A DNA stretch of 64,000 nucleotides, from contig NZ_JTHE03000024.1 in the NCBI RefSeq assembly GCF_000817775.3, positions 1 through 64,000 of the forward strand. Reading direction: 5' to 3'. The notes under the pieces were generated by a model that did not search any database, was not told where the DNA came from, and was given only the letters and a program-made list of their open reading frames with translations. A program made the translations under genes and the position numbers. This stretch comes from Lyngbya confervoides BDU141951 (lineage in GTDB: Bacteria > Cyanobacteriota > Cyanobacteriia > Thermosynechococcales > Thermosynechococcaceae). Positions 47,507-56,686 of the stretch are shown piece after piece (the first letter of the stretch is position 1; every line of letters starts with the position of its first letter).

Positions 47507-49654
47507 CTAGGAGGCCATTCGTGCCTGTATGGGGTTAGGTTGCGTGGGACCGGTGGGGGCAGGCTGACCCTGGAGACGGCCCTGGAGCAGGGCCGTTGCC
47601 CGGTGGGCCGTTAAGGGGTGATCAAACAGGTAGCCCTGCCCCTGGGGACAGCCAATTTCCCTGAGGATGTCTGCCTGGAGATGGGTTTCAATGCCCTCGG
47701 CAATGACCCCCATGTTTAAACTCTGGGCGATCGCCAAAATAGCCCGGATCACTTCGGGGTTATCGTGGCGGTGTCGGATTTGTTGCACAAAGGACTGGTC
47801 AATTTTAAGGTAATCGATGGGAAGCTGATGCAGATAGCTCAGCGAGGAATAGCCCGTGCCAAAGTCATCCATGCAAATTTGCATCTGGTTCTGTTTAAGG
47901 GCTAGAAGCTGATCCCGCGCAATTTGGGTGTTTTCAAGGATGGTGCTCTCTGTAATTTCGAGCTTAATCTGGTTAGGCTGGACCCCAGACTGGGCTAAAA
48001 TTTGCTGAATATGTCCGGCAAAGTTGGGCTGGCTTACCTGTTGACTAGACAGGTTAACCGTCACAAACAGGGGCAGCGGCGATCCCTCCAGGGTATTCCA
48101 ATACTGCATCTGAGTACAGGCCTGCTGAAGCACCCAATTTCCCAAGGTCAAAATTTGCCCCGTTTCCTCGGCAATGGGAATGAAGAGATGGGGAGGAATC
48201 AACCCCCGCTGGGGGTGATTCCAGCGCAGCAGGGCTTCAAATCCCAAAATCCGCTGGGTGCGTAAACAAACAATGGGTTGATACTTCAGCTCAAACTCTT
48301 GCTGGGCAATAGCGCGCTGCAGGTCCACCTCTAGCTGCAGCCGCTGCTCAGCGCGGGCCTGCATCTCTGCCGTGAACAGGGCATAGCTGGGCTGACTGCG
48401 GGCTTTGGCCTGGTACATGGCAATGTCAGCCCGGCGCAAATAATCCTCCGCGCTCAGGGGGCAGTGATCGCTCAGGGCAATTCCAATGCTGGCCCGGGGA
48501 TAAAATACCTGATCATCCAGGTGAATGGGAAGCGCCAGCACCTGTAATATCCGCTGTGCAGTTTCAGTGGCGTCCTCCCGTCGGGTCACCTTCTTGAGGA
48601 GCACAATAAACTCGTCTCCCCCCAGCCGAGCCACCGTATCCTCGGGACGCAGCGCCTGGGAAAGCCGATGAGCGATCGCCCTGAGGAGCTGATCACCAGC
48701 CCGATGGCCCAGGCTATCGTTCACCAGCTTAAAGCGATCTAAATCGAGGAATAAAACTGCAAAGGCATCGCTGGCGCCTCTCCGGTACTTCGCAATTGCC
48801 TCCGTCAACTGGTCCAACAGGAGCGTGCGGTTGGGCAACCCCGTCAGGGGGTCATGGAGCGCATCAAACAAAAGCTGAGCCTGGGCCCTGCGGCGCTCCG
48901 TAATATCCGTCATGGACCCGGCAATTCGATAAAGTTCACCCCGATAGTCCCGCAGCGCCATCCCCCGACAGAGCACCCAGAGATACTGGCCGTTTTTGTG
49001 CCGAATCCGATGCTCCATCTCTAGCTGCTCTAGCCGACCCTGGCGATAGTGATCCAGGGTGAGTTGAAACTTGTCTAAATCCTCAGGATGAATTCGCTCC
49101 AGCCAGTCTTCGAGGGTATTGCCCATCTCGTGAGGATCTAGGCCCAGCATCGATTGCCAGCGTTCCGAGAAATACAGGGTTCGCGTTTGAAAGTCCCAGT
49201 CCCAAATACCATCATTGGCCGCTTTAATCACCAGAGCATAGCGCTCTTGGGTTTTTTGCAGCACCGTTTCGGCCTCCTGCTGGGCCGTTAAATCCGTGGC
49301 AAAGGCCACGCTGTACTCTCGCTGCCCCATCCTCAGGTAATGGGCCGTAACCTGCACCGGCAGCAGTTCTCCCGACCGGGACCGATGGCAAGAGGCAAAG
49401 CTGAGGCAACCTGAGGCGGTGAGCTTTTGCCAATAACTCCCCCAGGTTAGGGGAGAAGCATTGGGGTCAATATCAAACACGGACAACTTTTCCAACGCCG
49501 CCTGGGTATAGCCGAGGAGTTGACAGGCTGCTTGATTGACGCGGAAGATGCGAGCGTCCTGCTGAATCCATAGAACAGAAACAACGGTGTGCTCAAAGGA
49601 AAAATCCGCAAGCTGAAGGGCCTCTTGAGGCGTTAATGGGGTGGATTGAATCAT
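47507..49654 (-). CDS. PAS-PAS-GGDEF-EAL cyclic-di-GMP signalling protein
   Basis: 715 aa, soluble. PAS1 (about 15-125), PAS2 with PAC (about 135-255, ending SMTDITERRRAQ), GGDEF domain (about 262-430) with ARLGGDEF and the inhibition site RPED five residues before it, and an EAL domain (about 440-690) with intact GFEALLRWNHP, MDDFGTGYSSL, YLKIDQSF and VIAEGIETH. Both synthesis and breakdown of cyclic di-GMP are possible. The ATG at 49654 is used; an upstream TTG at 49672 is in frame. The gene converges with thiC. Confidence 0.93.
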   Translation of the reverse strand: MIQSTPLTPQEALQLADFSFEHTVVSVLWIQQDARIFRVNQAACQLLGYTQAALEKLSVFDIDPNASPLTWGSYWQKLTASGCLSFASCHRSRSGELLPVQVTAHYLRMGQREYSVAFATDLTAQQEAETVLQKTQERYALVIKAANDGIWDWDFQTRTLYFSERWQSMLGLDPHEMGNTLEDWLERIHPEDLDKFQLTLDHYRQGRLEQLEMEHRIRHKNGQYLWVLCRGMALRDYRGELYRIAGSMTDITERRRAQAQLLFDALHDPLTGLPNRTLLLDQLTEAIAKYRRGASDAFAVLFLDLDRFKLVNDSLGHRAGDQLLRAIAHRLSQALRPEDTVARLGGDEFIVLLKKVTRREDATETAQRILQVLALPIHLDDQVFYPRASIGIALSDHCPLSAEDYLRRADIAMYQAKARSQPSYALFTAEMQARAEQRLQLEVDLQRAIAQQEFELKYQPIVCLRTQRILGFEALLRWNHPQRGLIPPHLFIPIAEETGQILTLGNWVLQQACTQMQYWNTLEGSPLPLFVTVNLSSQQVSQPNFAGHIQQILAQSGVQPNQIKLEITESTILENTQIARDQLLALKQNQMQICMDDFGTGYSSLSYLHQLPIDYLKIDQSFVQQIRHRHDNPEVIRAILAIAQSLNMGVIAEGIETHLQADILREIGCPQGQGYLFDHPLTAHRATALLQGRLQGQPAPTGPTQPNPIQARMAS

Positions 49655-49823
49655 TGACTGCAATGATAACAAGTGCGGTCCTTAGAATCCGAACTTCCCC
49701 CCAGAGACAGATTGTTATTCTACTTAAATGTACAGGAATTTCAGGGCTTCTGTGATCCGTAAATTCCCGGAATCTTCCCCACACCGGCTGCAGGCCCTGA
49801 CCCAGGGGCAAATATGGAGGGAT

Positions 49824-51002
49824 CTAGCATAGATTTGCCTGAATCTGCTGATAGAGCGCCTCGATTTCCGATTCCAGGGTTAGGTAATGTACGCAGGCCC
49901 TGATGCAGTTTGGGAACTTAATCAAACGCAGCAGAAAACCTTGATCCTCTAGCTGATGCACAAATTGGAAATGATCCACCCCCTCTAGCTGAAAGGAAAC
50001 CAACCCAGAGTCGGGCGCACAGGGCAGTAAGCAGTTTACGCCAGGGATGGATTGCAACCTATCCCAAAGCTGTTGGGCCAGCATCTTGATGCGCTCATAG
50101 CGATCTTGAGGCGACAGCAGCGCGCCATGTAGCTTAAGGGCCCTCTGCAAACCGACCCCCAGGGGAAAGGCTGAGGTCGCGACTTCAAAGCGGCGCCCGT
50201 CAGGATACCAGCGGGTGGGACGTCCCTGGGCATCCGTAGGACCGGATCGCCACCCCAGATAGGTGGGCTCAAACTGATCCAGGCTGGCAGGTGGAATATA
50301 CAGTCCCCCCAGCCCGTCGGGACCACACCACCATTTATGGCCGGTAAAGGCATAGGCATCCACCTCCAGAGATCCCAACGAAGGGGGCAGCATTCCCACC
50401 GATTGGGCCGCATCCACCACAATTAAAAGGTTCGGATTGGCCACTCGGCAGGCAGCGGCAATCTGCTGAACTGGCAGAACCTCTCCGGTATTCCAAAGCA
50501 CGTGACTGAAGGCAACGACTCGGGTTTGGGGTTGGACCTGTGCGGCCAGAGTCGCAACGAGGGTCCCCTCTCGCAAGGGCGCCAGGATTGGGCAGATGTC
50601 CACCTGCACTCCAAAGCGATGGCCCAACTGCCGCCCAATGGCCATGACCGTAGGATGCTCGCAATCGGAGAGAAGCAGGCGATCGCCCGGCTGCCAGTTG
50701 CAACCCCACAGGGCAATATTGCCCCCCCCCGAAACAGACTCAGTTAGGGAAAGGGTCTCAGGAGGAACCAATAGCTCGGCGGCCATGGCCTGGCGAGTAT
50801 TTTCCACCTGATCACTCACCCAGCCATTGGCCTGACTGGAAAACGGCCCGACGCGCTGGAGATACTGATAGGCGCGCACCATCTCATCTAAGGCAGGTTG
50901 GGGGAGCGGGCCTTGACCGCCAAAATTAAAGTAATAGTTATGGCCCAGGGCAGGAAACTGTTCACGGTGGGCCAGGAGTTGTACGGGAGACAATACATCC
51001 AT
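49824..51002 (-). CDS. Class V PLP aminotransferase (cysteine desulfurase / isopenicillin N epimerase-like)
   Basis: 392 aa. Fold-type I PLP enzyme with LTESVSGGGNIALWG, VVDAAQSVG (PLP Asp) and the Schiff-base lysine in FTGHKWWCGPDGLGG. The Cys-containing loop of true NifS/SufS is not apparent, so the activity may be lyase, epimerase or transaminase. The ATG at 51002 (MDVLSPVQLL) is chosen; an ATG at 51029 in the same frame would overlap the glycosidase stop by about 20 nt. It is the last gene of the rbfA operon. Confidence 0.85.
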   Translation of the reverse strand: MDVLSPVQLLAHREQFPALGHNYYFNFGGQGPLPQPALDEMVRAYQYLQRVGPFSSQANGWVSDQVENTRQAMAAELLVPPETLSLTESVSGGGNIALWGCNWQPGDRLLLSDCEHPTVMAIGRQLGHRFGVQVDICPILAPLREGTLVATLAAQVQPQTRVVAFSHVLWNTGEVLPVQQIAAACRVANPNLLIVVDAAQSVGMLPPSLGSLEVDAYAFTGHKWWCGPDGLGGLYIPPASLDQFEPTYLGWRSGPTDAQGRPTRWYPDGRRFEVATSAFPLGVGLQRALKLHGALLSPQDRYERIKMLAQQLWDRLQSIPGVNCLLPCAPDSGLVSFQLEGVDHFQFVHQLEDQGFLLRLIKFPNCIRACVHYLTLESEIEALYQQIQANLC

Positions 51003-51009
51003 CTTGAGT

Positions 51010-52650
51010 TTAGTTGCCGGTAAGGTCATGGGAAGCCAAGGGCGGCAAAAGCGCCTCTAACACCAATTGCTGCGCCAGAGGCATTTGGCCATAGGAAAAT
51101 CCGTAGGGCAGGGTCTCAGGCAGCTGGGGGAAGAACTCCGCCAGCAGATCGGGACTGCCGTAGATCACCAAGGCTTCCAGGCACTGGCGACGCAATAATT
51201 GGTTAAACCAATGGCGCGCAGAGTCTTGCAGCCCTGCCGAGCCGCAAAAGGAATTGCCGCGCACAAACAGTTGCAAAATGGTCGGCCAAGCAGCCTGACG
51301 ATCTTGTTCCAGCTCTAGATCCAGACCGTGGGCATCAATCATCTGCACCTCGTAGCCCTGGGATTGCAAATGGGCCACCGCAGGGGCCTGCGGGTGCAAA
51401 AAGTCGCACTCTAGCAGGGAATCCACCACAATAACGGTGCGGCCGGGCTGGGCGGACCGAGAGATCTGCCCCCGGCACTGATTGGAGTCACGCAGCAGAT
51501 CGCGGATAACCTGGAGGCACTGGGGCTGCGCGATCGCCTCCAGGTCAATGGGGGAAGGCATCTGCTGCTCCCAAGCGTGGGGGTGCAATGCGGAGTCCGC
51601 ACCGAAGGTGGTGATTTTTTGCTTGGTGCGCCAAATTCGTTCTAGCGACGCTTGAATGCGCTCGGCAGCAATGCGTCCGGTTTCCACCGCATCACACAGG
51701 GCCGCGATCGCCCCTGGCGGATCGGCAGGCATCATCAACAGGTCTGCGCCGGCCTCAATGGCCAAAACCGCCGCCTCATTGGGACCATAGGGGTGGGCAA
51801 TGGCGCCCATCACCAGGGCATCGGTCACAATCAGGCCCTCAAACCCCAGATCCTGACGCAGGAGTCGGGTCAAAATTCGGTCCGAAAGGGTGGCCGGATA
51901 AATCCGATCCAGGGCAGGAATCCGCAGGTGTGCGCTCATGATGCTATCCACCTGCGCAGCGATCGCCGCTTGAAAGGGCGGAATTTCCACCTGAAACAGG
52001 CGATGGCGAGGGTGGGGAAGCTCCGGTAGCTGCAGCGGGGACTCAATGACGGTGTCCCCATGGCCGGGGAAATGCTTAGCCGTGGTGATGATGCGATGCT
52101 GCTGAGCGCCCTGAATATAGGCGGTGGCCAGATCAGCAACGATCTGAGGGTGATCGCTAAAGGCCTGCACATTCATCACTGGATTGTGGGGATTGTGGGG
52201 GACATTCACCACCGGCGCAATCACCCAGTTCAGACCAATGGCCAGAGCCTCTTGAGCCGTAAAGCTCCCCATTTGGCGGGCGTAGAACTTGGCCTTGGCT
52301 AAATCTCGTTGTGCAATGGCGCCCAGAGCCATGGGAGGGGGGAACCAGCTAGCACCTGAAAACCGTTGCCCCACCCCCTCTTCAACATCTGCGGCCAGCA
52401 GCAGCGGAATTTTGGCCCAATCTTGTAGCTCCTGAGTCCGCAGAGCCAACTCTCCCGCACTGGCTCCCAGAAGGATGACACCCCCCACCCCCAAATCCTG
52501 AAGCCAGTGCTTCAAGGTGGCCGCCGGGGGTTCCCAACTGGGATAGCGAATTTGATGGTCGAACAGATAGCCAGAGGCGCGCACCACCATGAGCTGGGCT
52601 ACCTGCTCAGCAAGGGTCAGGTGGCTCAGATCGGGCAAAAGATGCTTCAC
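51010..52650 (-). CDS. Glycoside hydrolase family 3 beta-N-acetylhexosaminidase (NagZ-like) with C-terminal domain
   Basis: 546 aa. The N-terminal GH3 barrel contains AKHFPGHGDT (catalytic His loop of NagZ) and IVTDALVMGAI (nucleophile Asp). The C-terminal about 170 residues form the second GH3 domain, so the protein is longer than the one-domain enterobacterial NagZ and more like Gram-positive forms. It probably removes GlcNAc from peptidoglycan fragments. The start is a GTG at 52650 that overlaps, as GTGA, the stop of an eight-codon upstream frame. It lies 156 nt downstream of rbfA. Confidence 0.88.
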   Translation of the reverse strand: MKHLLPDLSHLTLAEQVAQLMVVRASGYLFDHQIRYPSWEPPAATLKHWLQDLGVGGVILLGASAGELALRTQELQDWAKIPLLLAADVEEGVGQRFSGASWFPPPMALGAIAQRDLAKAKFYARQMGSFTAQEALAIGLNWVIAPVVNVPHNPHNPVMNVQAFSDHPQIVADLATAYIQGAQQHRIITTAKHFPGHGDTVIESPLQLPELPHPRHRLFQVEIPPFQAAIAAQVDSIMSAHLRIPALDRIYPATLSDRILTRLLRQDLGFEGLIVTDALVMGAIAHPYGPNEAAVLAIEAGADLLMMPADPPGAIAALCDAVETGRIAAERIQASLERIWRTKQKITTFGADSALHPHAWEQQMPSPIDLEAIAQPQCLQVIRDLLRDSNQCRGQISRSAQPGRTVIVVDSLLECDFLHPQAPAVAHLQSQGYEVQMIDAHGLDLELEQDRQAAWPTILQLFVRGNSFCGSAGLQDSARHWFNQLLRRQCLEALVIYGSPDLLAEFFPQLPETLPYGFSYGQMPLAQQLVLEALLPPLASHDLTGN

Positions 52651-52806
52651 GTTGGCTCACGTTGGGTCAACATCAAACTCATCCTCCACCCGTGGCTTTG
52701 CCCCTCCAAACCCAAGCGCTGCTTTAAACCGGTTCCAAACATATCGCAACCTATGGAAGTCGCCCTTGGGAAGTGCGCAGACCCAGCACAAACCACGGCG
52801 CGAGTG

Positions 52807-53187
52807 TCAATCCAGACTAAAGTCTGCCACCTTTTTCTCCCGGCTGAGCTGATTGAGTAAGGACAGGACCTGGGTTCCCTCTTCAATTCCCCGATCTTCA
52901 ATAAAGGAAATTTCCGGGGTGCGGCGCAGCCGAATTCGATGCCCCAGTTCTCGCCGCACGAATCCCTTTGCCGCCTTGAGGCCTTCCATCGTGATCTGCC
53001 GGGCTTCCTCCGAGCCATAGACACTGACAAAAATTTTGGCATGCTGAAGGTCACCAGACACATCCACATTGGTGACACTCACCATTCCTGTTCCGACCCG
53101 CTCATCTTTAATTCCCTGTAGCAGCATTAGACTCACTTCTCGCTTAATCATCTCGGCAACGCGCGAGACTCGACGTCCGGTAGCCAT
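52807..53187 (-). CDS. rbfA: 30S ribosome-binding factor A
   Basis: 126 aa KH-like protein that helps process 16S rRNA and mature the 30S subunit, important in cold. Family features: [39 protein letters not shown] and [18 protein letters not shown]. It is preceded by the DUF751 gene and followed by the NagZ-like gene, an order seen in many cyanobacteria. Confidence 0.95.
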   Translation of the reverse strand: MATGRRVSRVAEMIKREVSLMLLQGIKDERVGTGMVSVTNVDVSGDLQHAKIFVSVYGSEEARQITMEGLKAAKGFVRRELGHRIRLRRTPEISFIEDRGIEEGTQVLSLLNQLSREKKVADFSLD

Positions 53188-53243
53188 AGGTTCACCTCTC
53201 CTGCAACGGAATAAATGGGGGTCGTTTCCGCCCTGAGCTTAGT

Positions 53244-53444
53244 CTATACCGATAATCCCAGCATCGCCTTGAGGGTAAAGGTTAGAAACATAATCCCGCT
53301 GAGCACAATCCCCACCAGCGCAATGGCAGTGGTGGGTCGCTTTAACAGGGGCACCAGCGGCTCAATGAAGTTCCAGAAGACCCCGACGGTCAAGGCAATG
53401 AGATAGCGAGGATATCGAAGAACGTTTTCAAAAAACTCTTGCAT
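53244..53444 (-). CDS. DUF751 family small membrane protein (Ycf33-like)
   Basis: 66 aa with two helices. The pattern FFENVLRYPRYLIALTVGVFWN and PLLKRPTTAIALVG matches DUF751, a cyanobacterial and plastid family of unknown function. It begins at the ATG at 53444 and ends 56 nt before rbfA. Confidence 0.88.
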   Translation of the reverse strand: MQEFFENVLRYPRYLIALTVGVFWNFIEPLVPLLKRPTTAIALVGIVLSGIMFLTFTLKAMLGLSV

Positions 53445-53539
53445 GATAAAACTTAAACGCCAACAGGAATAGCGTTTTATAAATGCTGACGCTGTTTATC
53501 CTAAGGCATCGGCGGGGGGGAGTGCCAAAACCAGTGGCC

Positions 53540-54544
53540 CTATTCCACCGCCTGGGCGCGATCGCCCACCTTGAATCCGCGGCCTGCCAAAATTTTACCC
53601 ACCGAGGACCGAGGCTGAACCTCCACCAGCTGCACCCGACCGATGGGCTGGGTTTAGCGGCGCAGAAGCTGTCCGGTGACCGGATCTTTCACCTCCTTGA
53701 CCACGCGAAGTACCGCAAGAATCATGCCGGGACGGAATCCATGTTCTCCCCCTTTATTGAGAATCAACTGTGAGCTGGTCACATCGGCCACTAGCATTCC
53801 GGCGGTGGGCAGAACCGCTGGCAAAGCTTCTAATTTGGGGGAAAGGGCCGCAATTTCCTTCACCACGTTGTCCACCGCCTGCTCAGCCGCAGCGCCCAGC
53901 AGGCGATCGCGGCTACTCGATTCAGAGGTGGTGGTCACGCCCAAAATACTTTCCCCGGCGGACTCACTCGAGACCTCTCCTAAACCTTCAAAGGCTCCGA
54001 GAATTTCCCCCGTGGCAGTGCTGACCAGGCGAGTGGTGATCTGAACCGCCGCGGTTTCCTGCTTGCGACCTTTCCCAAAGATACTGCCGATGGAAAACCC
54101 CTTTTTCTTTTCTTCGACATAAAACCGGGTAATGGAGCCAAAGATGACGGCATCAACCCCCAGCAGCCGCCCAATCTGGACGGCTGTGCTGGGCTCGACT
54201 CGACCGCTCTGGCCAAAGTTTTGCTCAGCTAAAATTTTATTCACCTGGCTGCGCTCAATCATCACGTAGGTGCCATCTTGAACCATTTTGTTCGTCAACA
54301 GGTTGCTAATGCCCTTAGAGGCCCCATTATTTTCAAACAGCCCCAGGGCAAACCCGGTTTCACTCACGCTGGCAAAATCAAAGTCCAGAACCGCAATCCG
54401 TCGATTTCCCTTCACCTTAATTTGTTCGACGCCAAGATCCGAGGCCAGGGACTGGGCAGCAGAGAAGGTCGGTAGGCTTCCAGACACAATCAAAACTGAA
54501 GAGAATAGAGCGATCGCCAGTAATCCTTTCTGTTTAGAAGACAT
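53540..54544 (-). pseudogene. CsgG-family lipoprotein-like gene interrupted by an in-frame TAA
   Basis: The open part (53654-54544, 296 aa) has a signal sequence (LLAIALFSSVLIVSG), then a CsgG-type domain (IAVLDFDFASVSETGF, YVMIERSQVNKILAEQNF, VDAVIFGSITRFYV) and a C-terminal region (LILNKGGEHGFRPGMILAVLRVVKEVKDP). A TAA at 53654-53656 stops it, but the same frame continues for 37 more codons to a TAG at 53540: QPIGRVQLVEVQPRSSVGKI, then LAGRGFKVGDRAQAVE. That tail is the expected end of this repeat-like C-terminal domain. Either a recent nonsense mutation, a sequencing error, or readthrough. No Cys lipobox is seen. CsgG proteins form outer-membrane secretion pores or sense envelope state. 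Confidence 0.8.
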
Positions 54545-54770
54545 AGCGGTACTTACCTGTATTTATAGCCAGATTTTTTATCACTATACCGATAGCAGAA
54601 AAATTTACATACGTTTTTTTAGGGGGCCCCTGCCTCACAATCATGAAACCGGTGCTGTCCGCAACTGCTCCAGTTCCGGGCAAGTGCTTACCGCTTCGGT
54701 CCGAGGGATCGCAGCCACAATCTGGGCTAGAATACCCAGGCAATTAAATTTGGCTGGGAGCCATAGCCGG

Positions 54771-55613
54771 ATGCGTTGGCAACGGGGACGTAGAAGCCTA
54801 AACATTGAGGATCGCCGTGGAATAGGGGGACCGGCCGTTGCCGCAGGGGGAGGGATAGGGGGATTCATTCTGGTGCTGGTCGCGATGTTGCTGGGCATCG
54901 ACCCCAGCTTTATCCTGCCGCAAGGAGGGCCGCCCCCCGCCGTTCCCCCTCCATCTGTGGGAGATCAACACGAAGCGCTGGTTGATTTTGTCTCCGTGGT
55001 GCTAGCCGATACGGAGGACACCTGGAAACCGCTGTTCCAAGAGATAGGTCGGCCATACCAAGAACCTAAACTGGTGCTATTTCGCAACCAGGTGAACTCG
55101 GCCTGTGGGTTGGCCCAGGCCGCTGTGGGTCCCTTTTACTGTCCGGCCGATCAAAAAGTGTATATTGACCTGTCCTTTTATCAAGAATTGCGCACCCGTC
55201 ACAACGCGCCTGGAGACTTTGCCCAGGCCTATGTCATTGCCCACGAAATTGGCCACCATGTGCAAACCCTGCTAGGCATCTCTCAACAGGTGCAGCGGGC
55301 AAAGGGTCGGGTGAATCAGCGCGACGCCAATCAACTGTCAGTGCGCCAGGAACTCCAAGCCGACTGCTATGCAGGGATCTGGGCCCACCACGCTGACCGA
55401 GCCAGAAATATCCTGGAGGCCGGGGACATCGAAGAAGCTCTCAAGGCCGCCAGTCAAATTGGGGATGACACCCTCCAAAAACAAGCCCAGGGTTACGTGG
55501 TTCCCGACAGCTTTACCCATGGATCCTCAGCCCAGCGAGTTCGCTGGTTTAAACGGGGGCTGCAAACAGGTGAAATGAATCAGTGCGATACCTTTAGTCC
55601 CCCCCAAGTGTAA
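54771..55613 (+). CDS. Neutral zinc metallopeptidase (YpfJ / PF04228 family)
   Basis: 280 aa. The N-terminus MRWQRGRRSLNIEDRRG, a membrane helix (about 26-43), a Pro-rich linker (about 48-63) and then the catalytic domain with NSACGLAQAAVGPFYCPADQ, HEIGHH (His158, Glu159, His162) and ELQADCYAG identify the putative neutral zinc metallopeptidase family. Two Cys (112, 124) may form a disulfide outside the cytoplasm. GGGAG precedes the ATG at 54771; the open frame back to 54288 is an artefact crossing the divergent promoter region. Function in vivo unknown. Confidence 0.9.
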   Translation: MRWQRGRRSLNIEDRRGIGGPAVAAGGGIGGFILVLVAMLLGIDPSFILPQGGPPPAVPPPSVGDQHEALVDFVSVVLADTEDTWKPLFQEIGRPYQEPKLVLFRNQVNSACGLAQAAVGPFYCPADQKVYIDLSFYQELRTRHNAPGDFAQAYVIAHEIGHHVQTLLGISQQVQRAKGRVNQRDANQLSVRQELQADCYAGIWAHHADRARNILEAGDIEEALKAASQIGDDTLQKQAQGYVVPDSFTHGSSAQRVRWFKRGLQTGEMNQCDTFSPPQV

Positions 55614-55647
55614 ATCTCCCTAAATGTAAGTCCCTTCCAGTACAGGT

Positions 55648-56541
55648 ATGCCCATGAGCCCCCTTGGCGAGTTTGCCGCGATTACCGCAGCCTTCATCTG
55701 GGCCGGTGCTTCGGTGATCTATGCCCGACTGGGTCAGACGTTTGCACCCATGGGGCTGAACTTTGCCAAGGGAGCCATCGCGGTGATCCTGCTGCTACTG
55801 ACTCCCCCCCTATGGCAGCAGGACTGGGCCAGCGTGGAATTACAGCCCGTAGCGCTCCTAGCCCTGAGTGGGGCACTGGGAGTGGGGGTGGGCGATACGC
55901 TGTTCTTTGAAACCCTCAAGGCCCTTGGGCCACGGCGTACCCTATTGCTGGAGGCCCTGGCCCCCGCCGTGACCGCGGCCCTGGCCTGGCTGTTTCTACA
56001 AGAAGCCCTCCCTGCGATCGCCTGTGCTGGGATAATGCTGACGCTGCTGGGAATAGCCTGGGTCATTCGAGAGCGCACACCAGAGGGAACCCATGACCCC
56101 CACCTCCGTCGCGGTTTGACCTTGGGATTGGGATCCGCCCTGACCAATTCCACCGGGGCTCTTTTGGCAAGGGCAGCCCTTACTGACACCGCTATTGATC
56201 CCGAGCTAGCCGCTCTGGTGCGAATAGGGGCAGGCCTAGTGCTCCTGATCAGCTGGGGGCTGGGACGAGGTCTGATGCTGAAATGGTGTCGAACAATTTT
56301 TCTCAGTCCCCAGGTTAAGGCCCTATGTTTAGCCGCCTTTGGGGGAACCTATCTGGGCATTTGGCTGCAGCAGGTGGGCTATAAATATGCTCCTGCAGGC
56401 ATTGCCCAAACCTTGCTGGCTACCAGCCCCCTGTTTATTTTGCCCATCACCCTTGCCCAGGGAGAGCGGGTCAGTCCTCGCGCCTGGCTCGGTGCCATGG
56501 TCTGCGTTGCTGGGGTTGCCACCTTATTTTTAGCCCGCTGA
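55648..56541 (+). CDS. EamA/DMT-superfamily transporter
   Basis: 297 aa with ten predicted helices in two EamA repeats (ITAAFIWAGASVIYARLG; AALVRIGAGLVLLISWG). Drug/metabolite transporter family, probably an exporter; substrate unknown. ATG codons at 55648 and 55654 are both possible. It lies 34 nt downstream of the metallopeptidase gene on the same strand. Confidence 0.88.
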   Translation: MPMSPLGEFAAITAAFIWAGASVIYARLGQTFAPMGLNFAKGAIAVILLLLTPPLWQQDWASVELQPVALLALSGALGVGVGDTLFFETLKALGPRRTLLLEALAPAVTAALAWLFLQEALPAIACAGIMLTLLGIAWVIRERTPEGTHDPHLRRGLTLGLGSALTNSTGALLARAALTDTAIDPELAALVRIGAGLVLLISWGLGRGLMLKWCRTIFLSPQVKALCLAAFGGTYLGIWLQQVGYKYAPAGIAQTLLATSPLFILPITLAQGERVSPRAWLGAMVCVAGVATLFLAR

Positions 56542-56686
56542 GGGCCTTTGGCTCTGTCCCCAAATTGGCACAGGGATTTTTACCGAGTGATTCAGATCCC
56601 CATCTGGAACATACATTGGGGACAACAAAGGGGTATCCGCGATTCGGTACACTCAAGGGGCTGAGTATCTGATTGCTTGAATTCCC

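Noticed and set aside
54288-54770. 160-codon N-terminal extension of the zinc metallopeptidase
   Set aside because: It would cross the divergent promoter region and the start of the csgG-like gene in antisense; the family starts at MRWQRGRR (54771).
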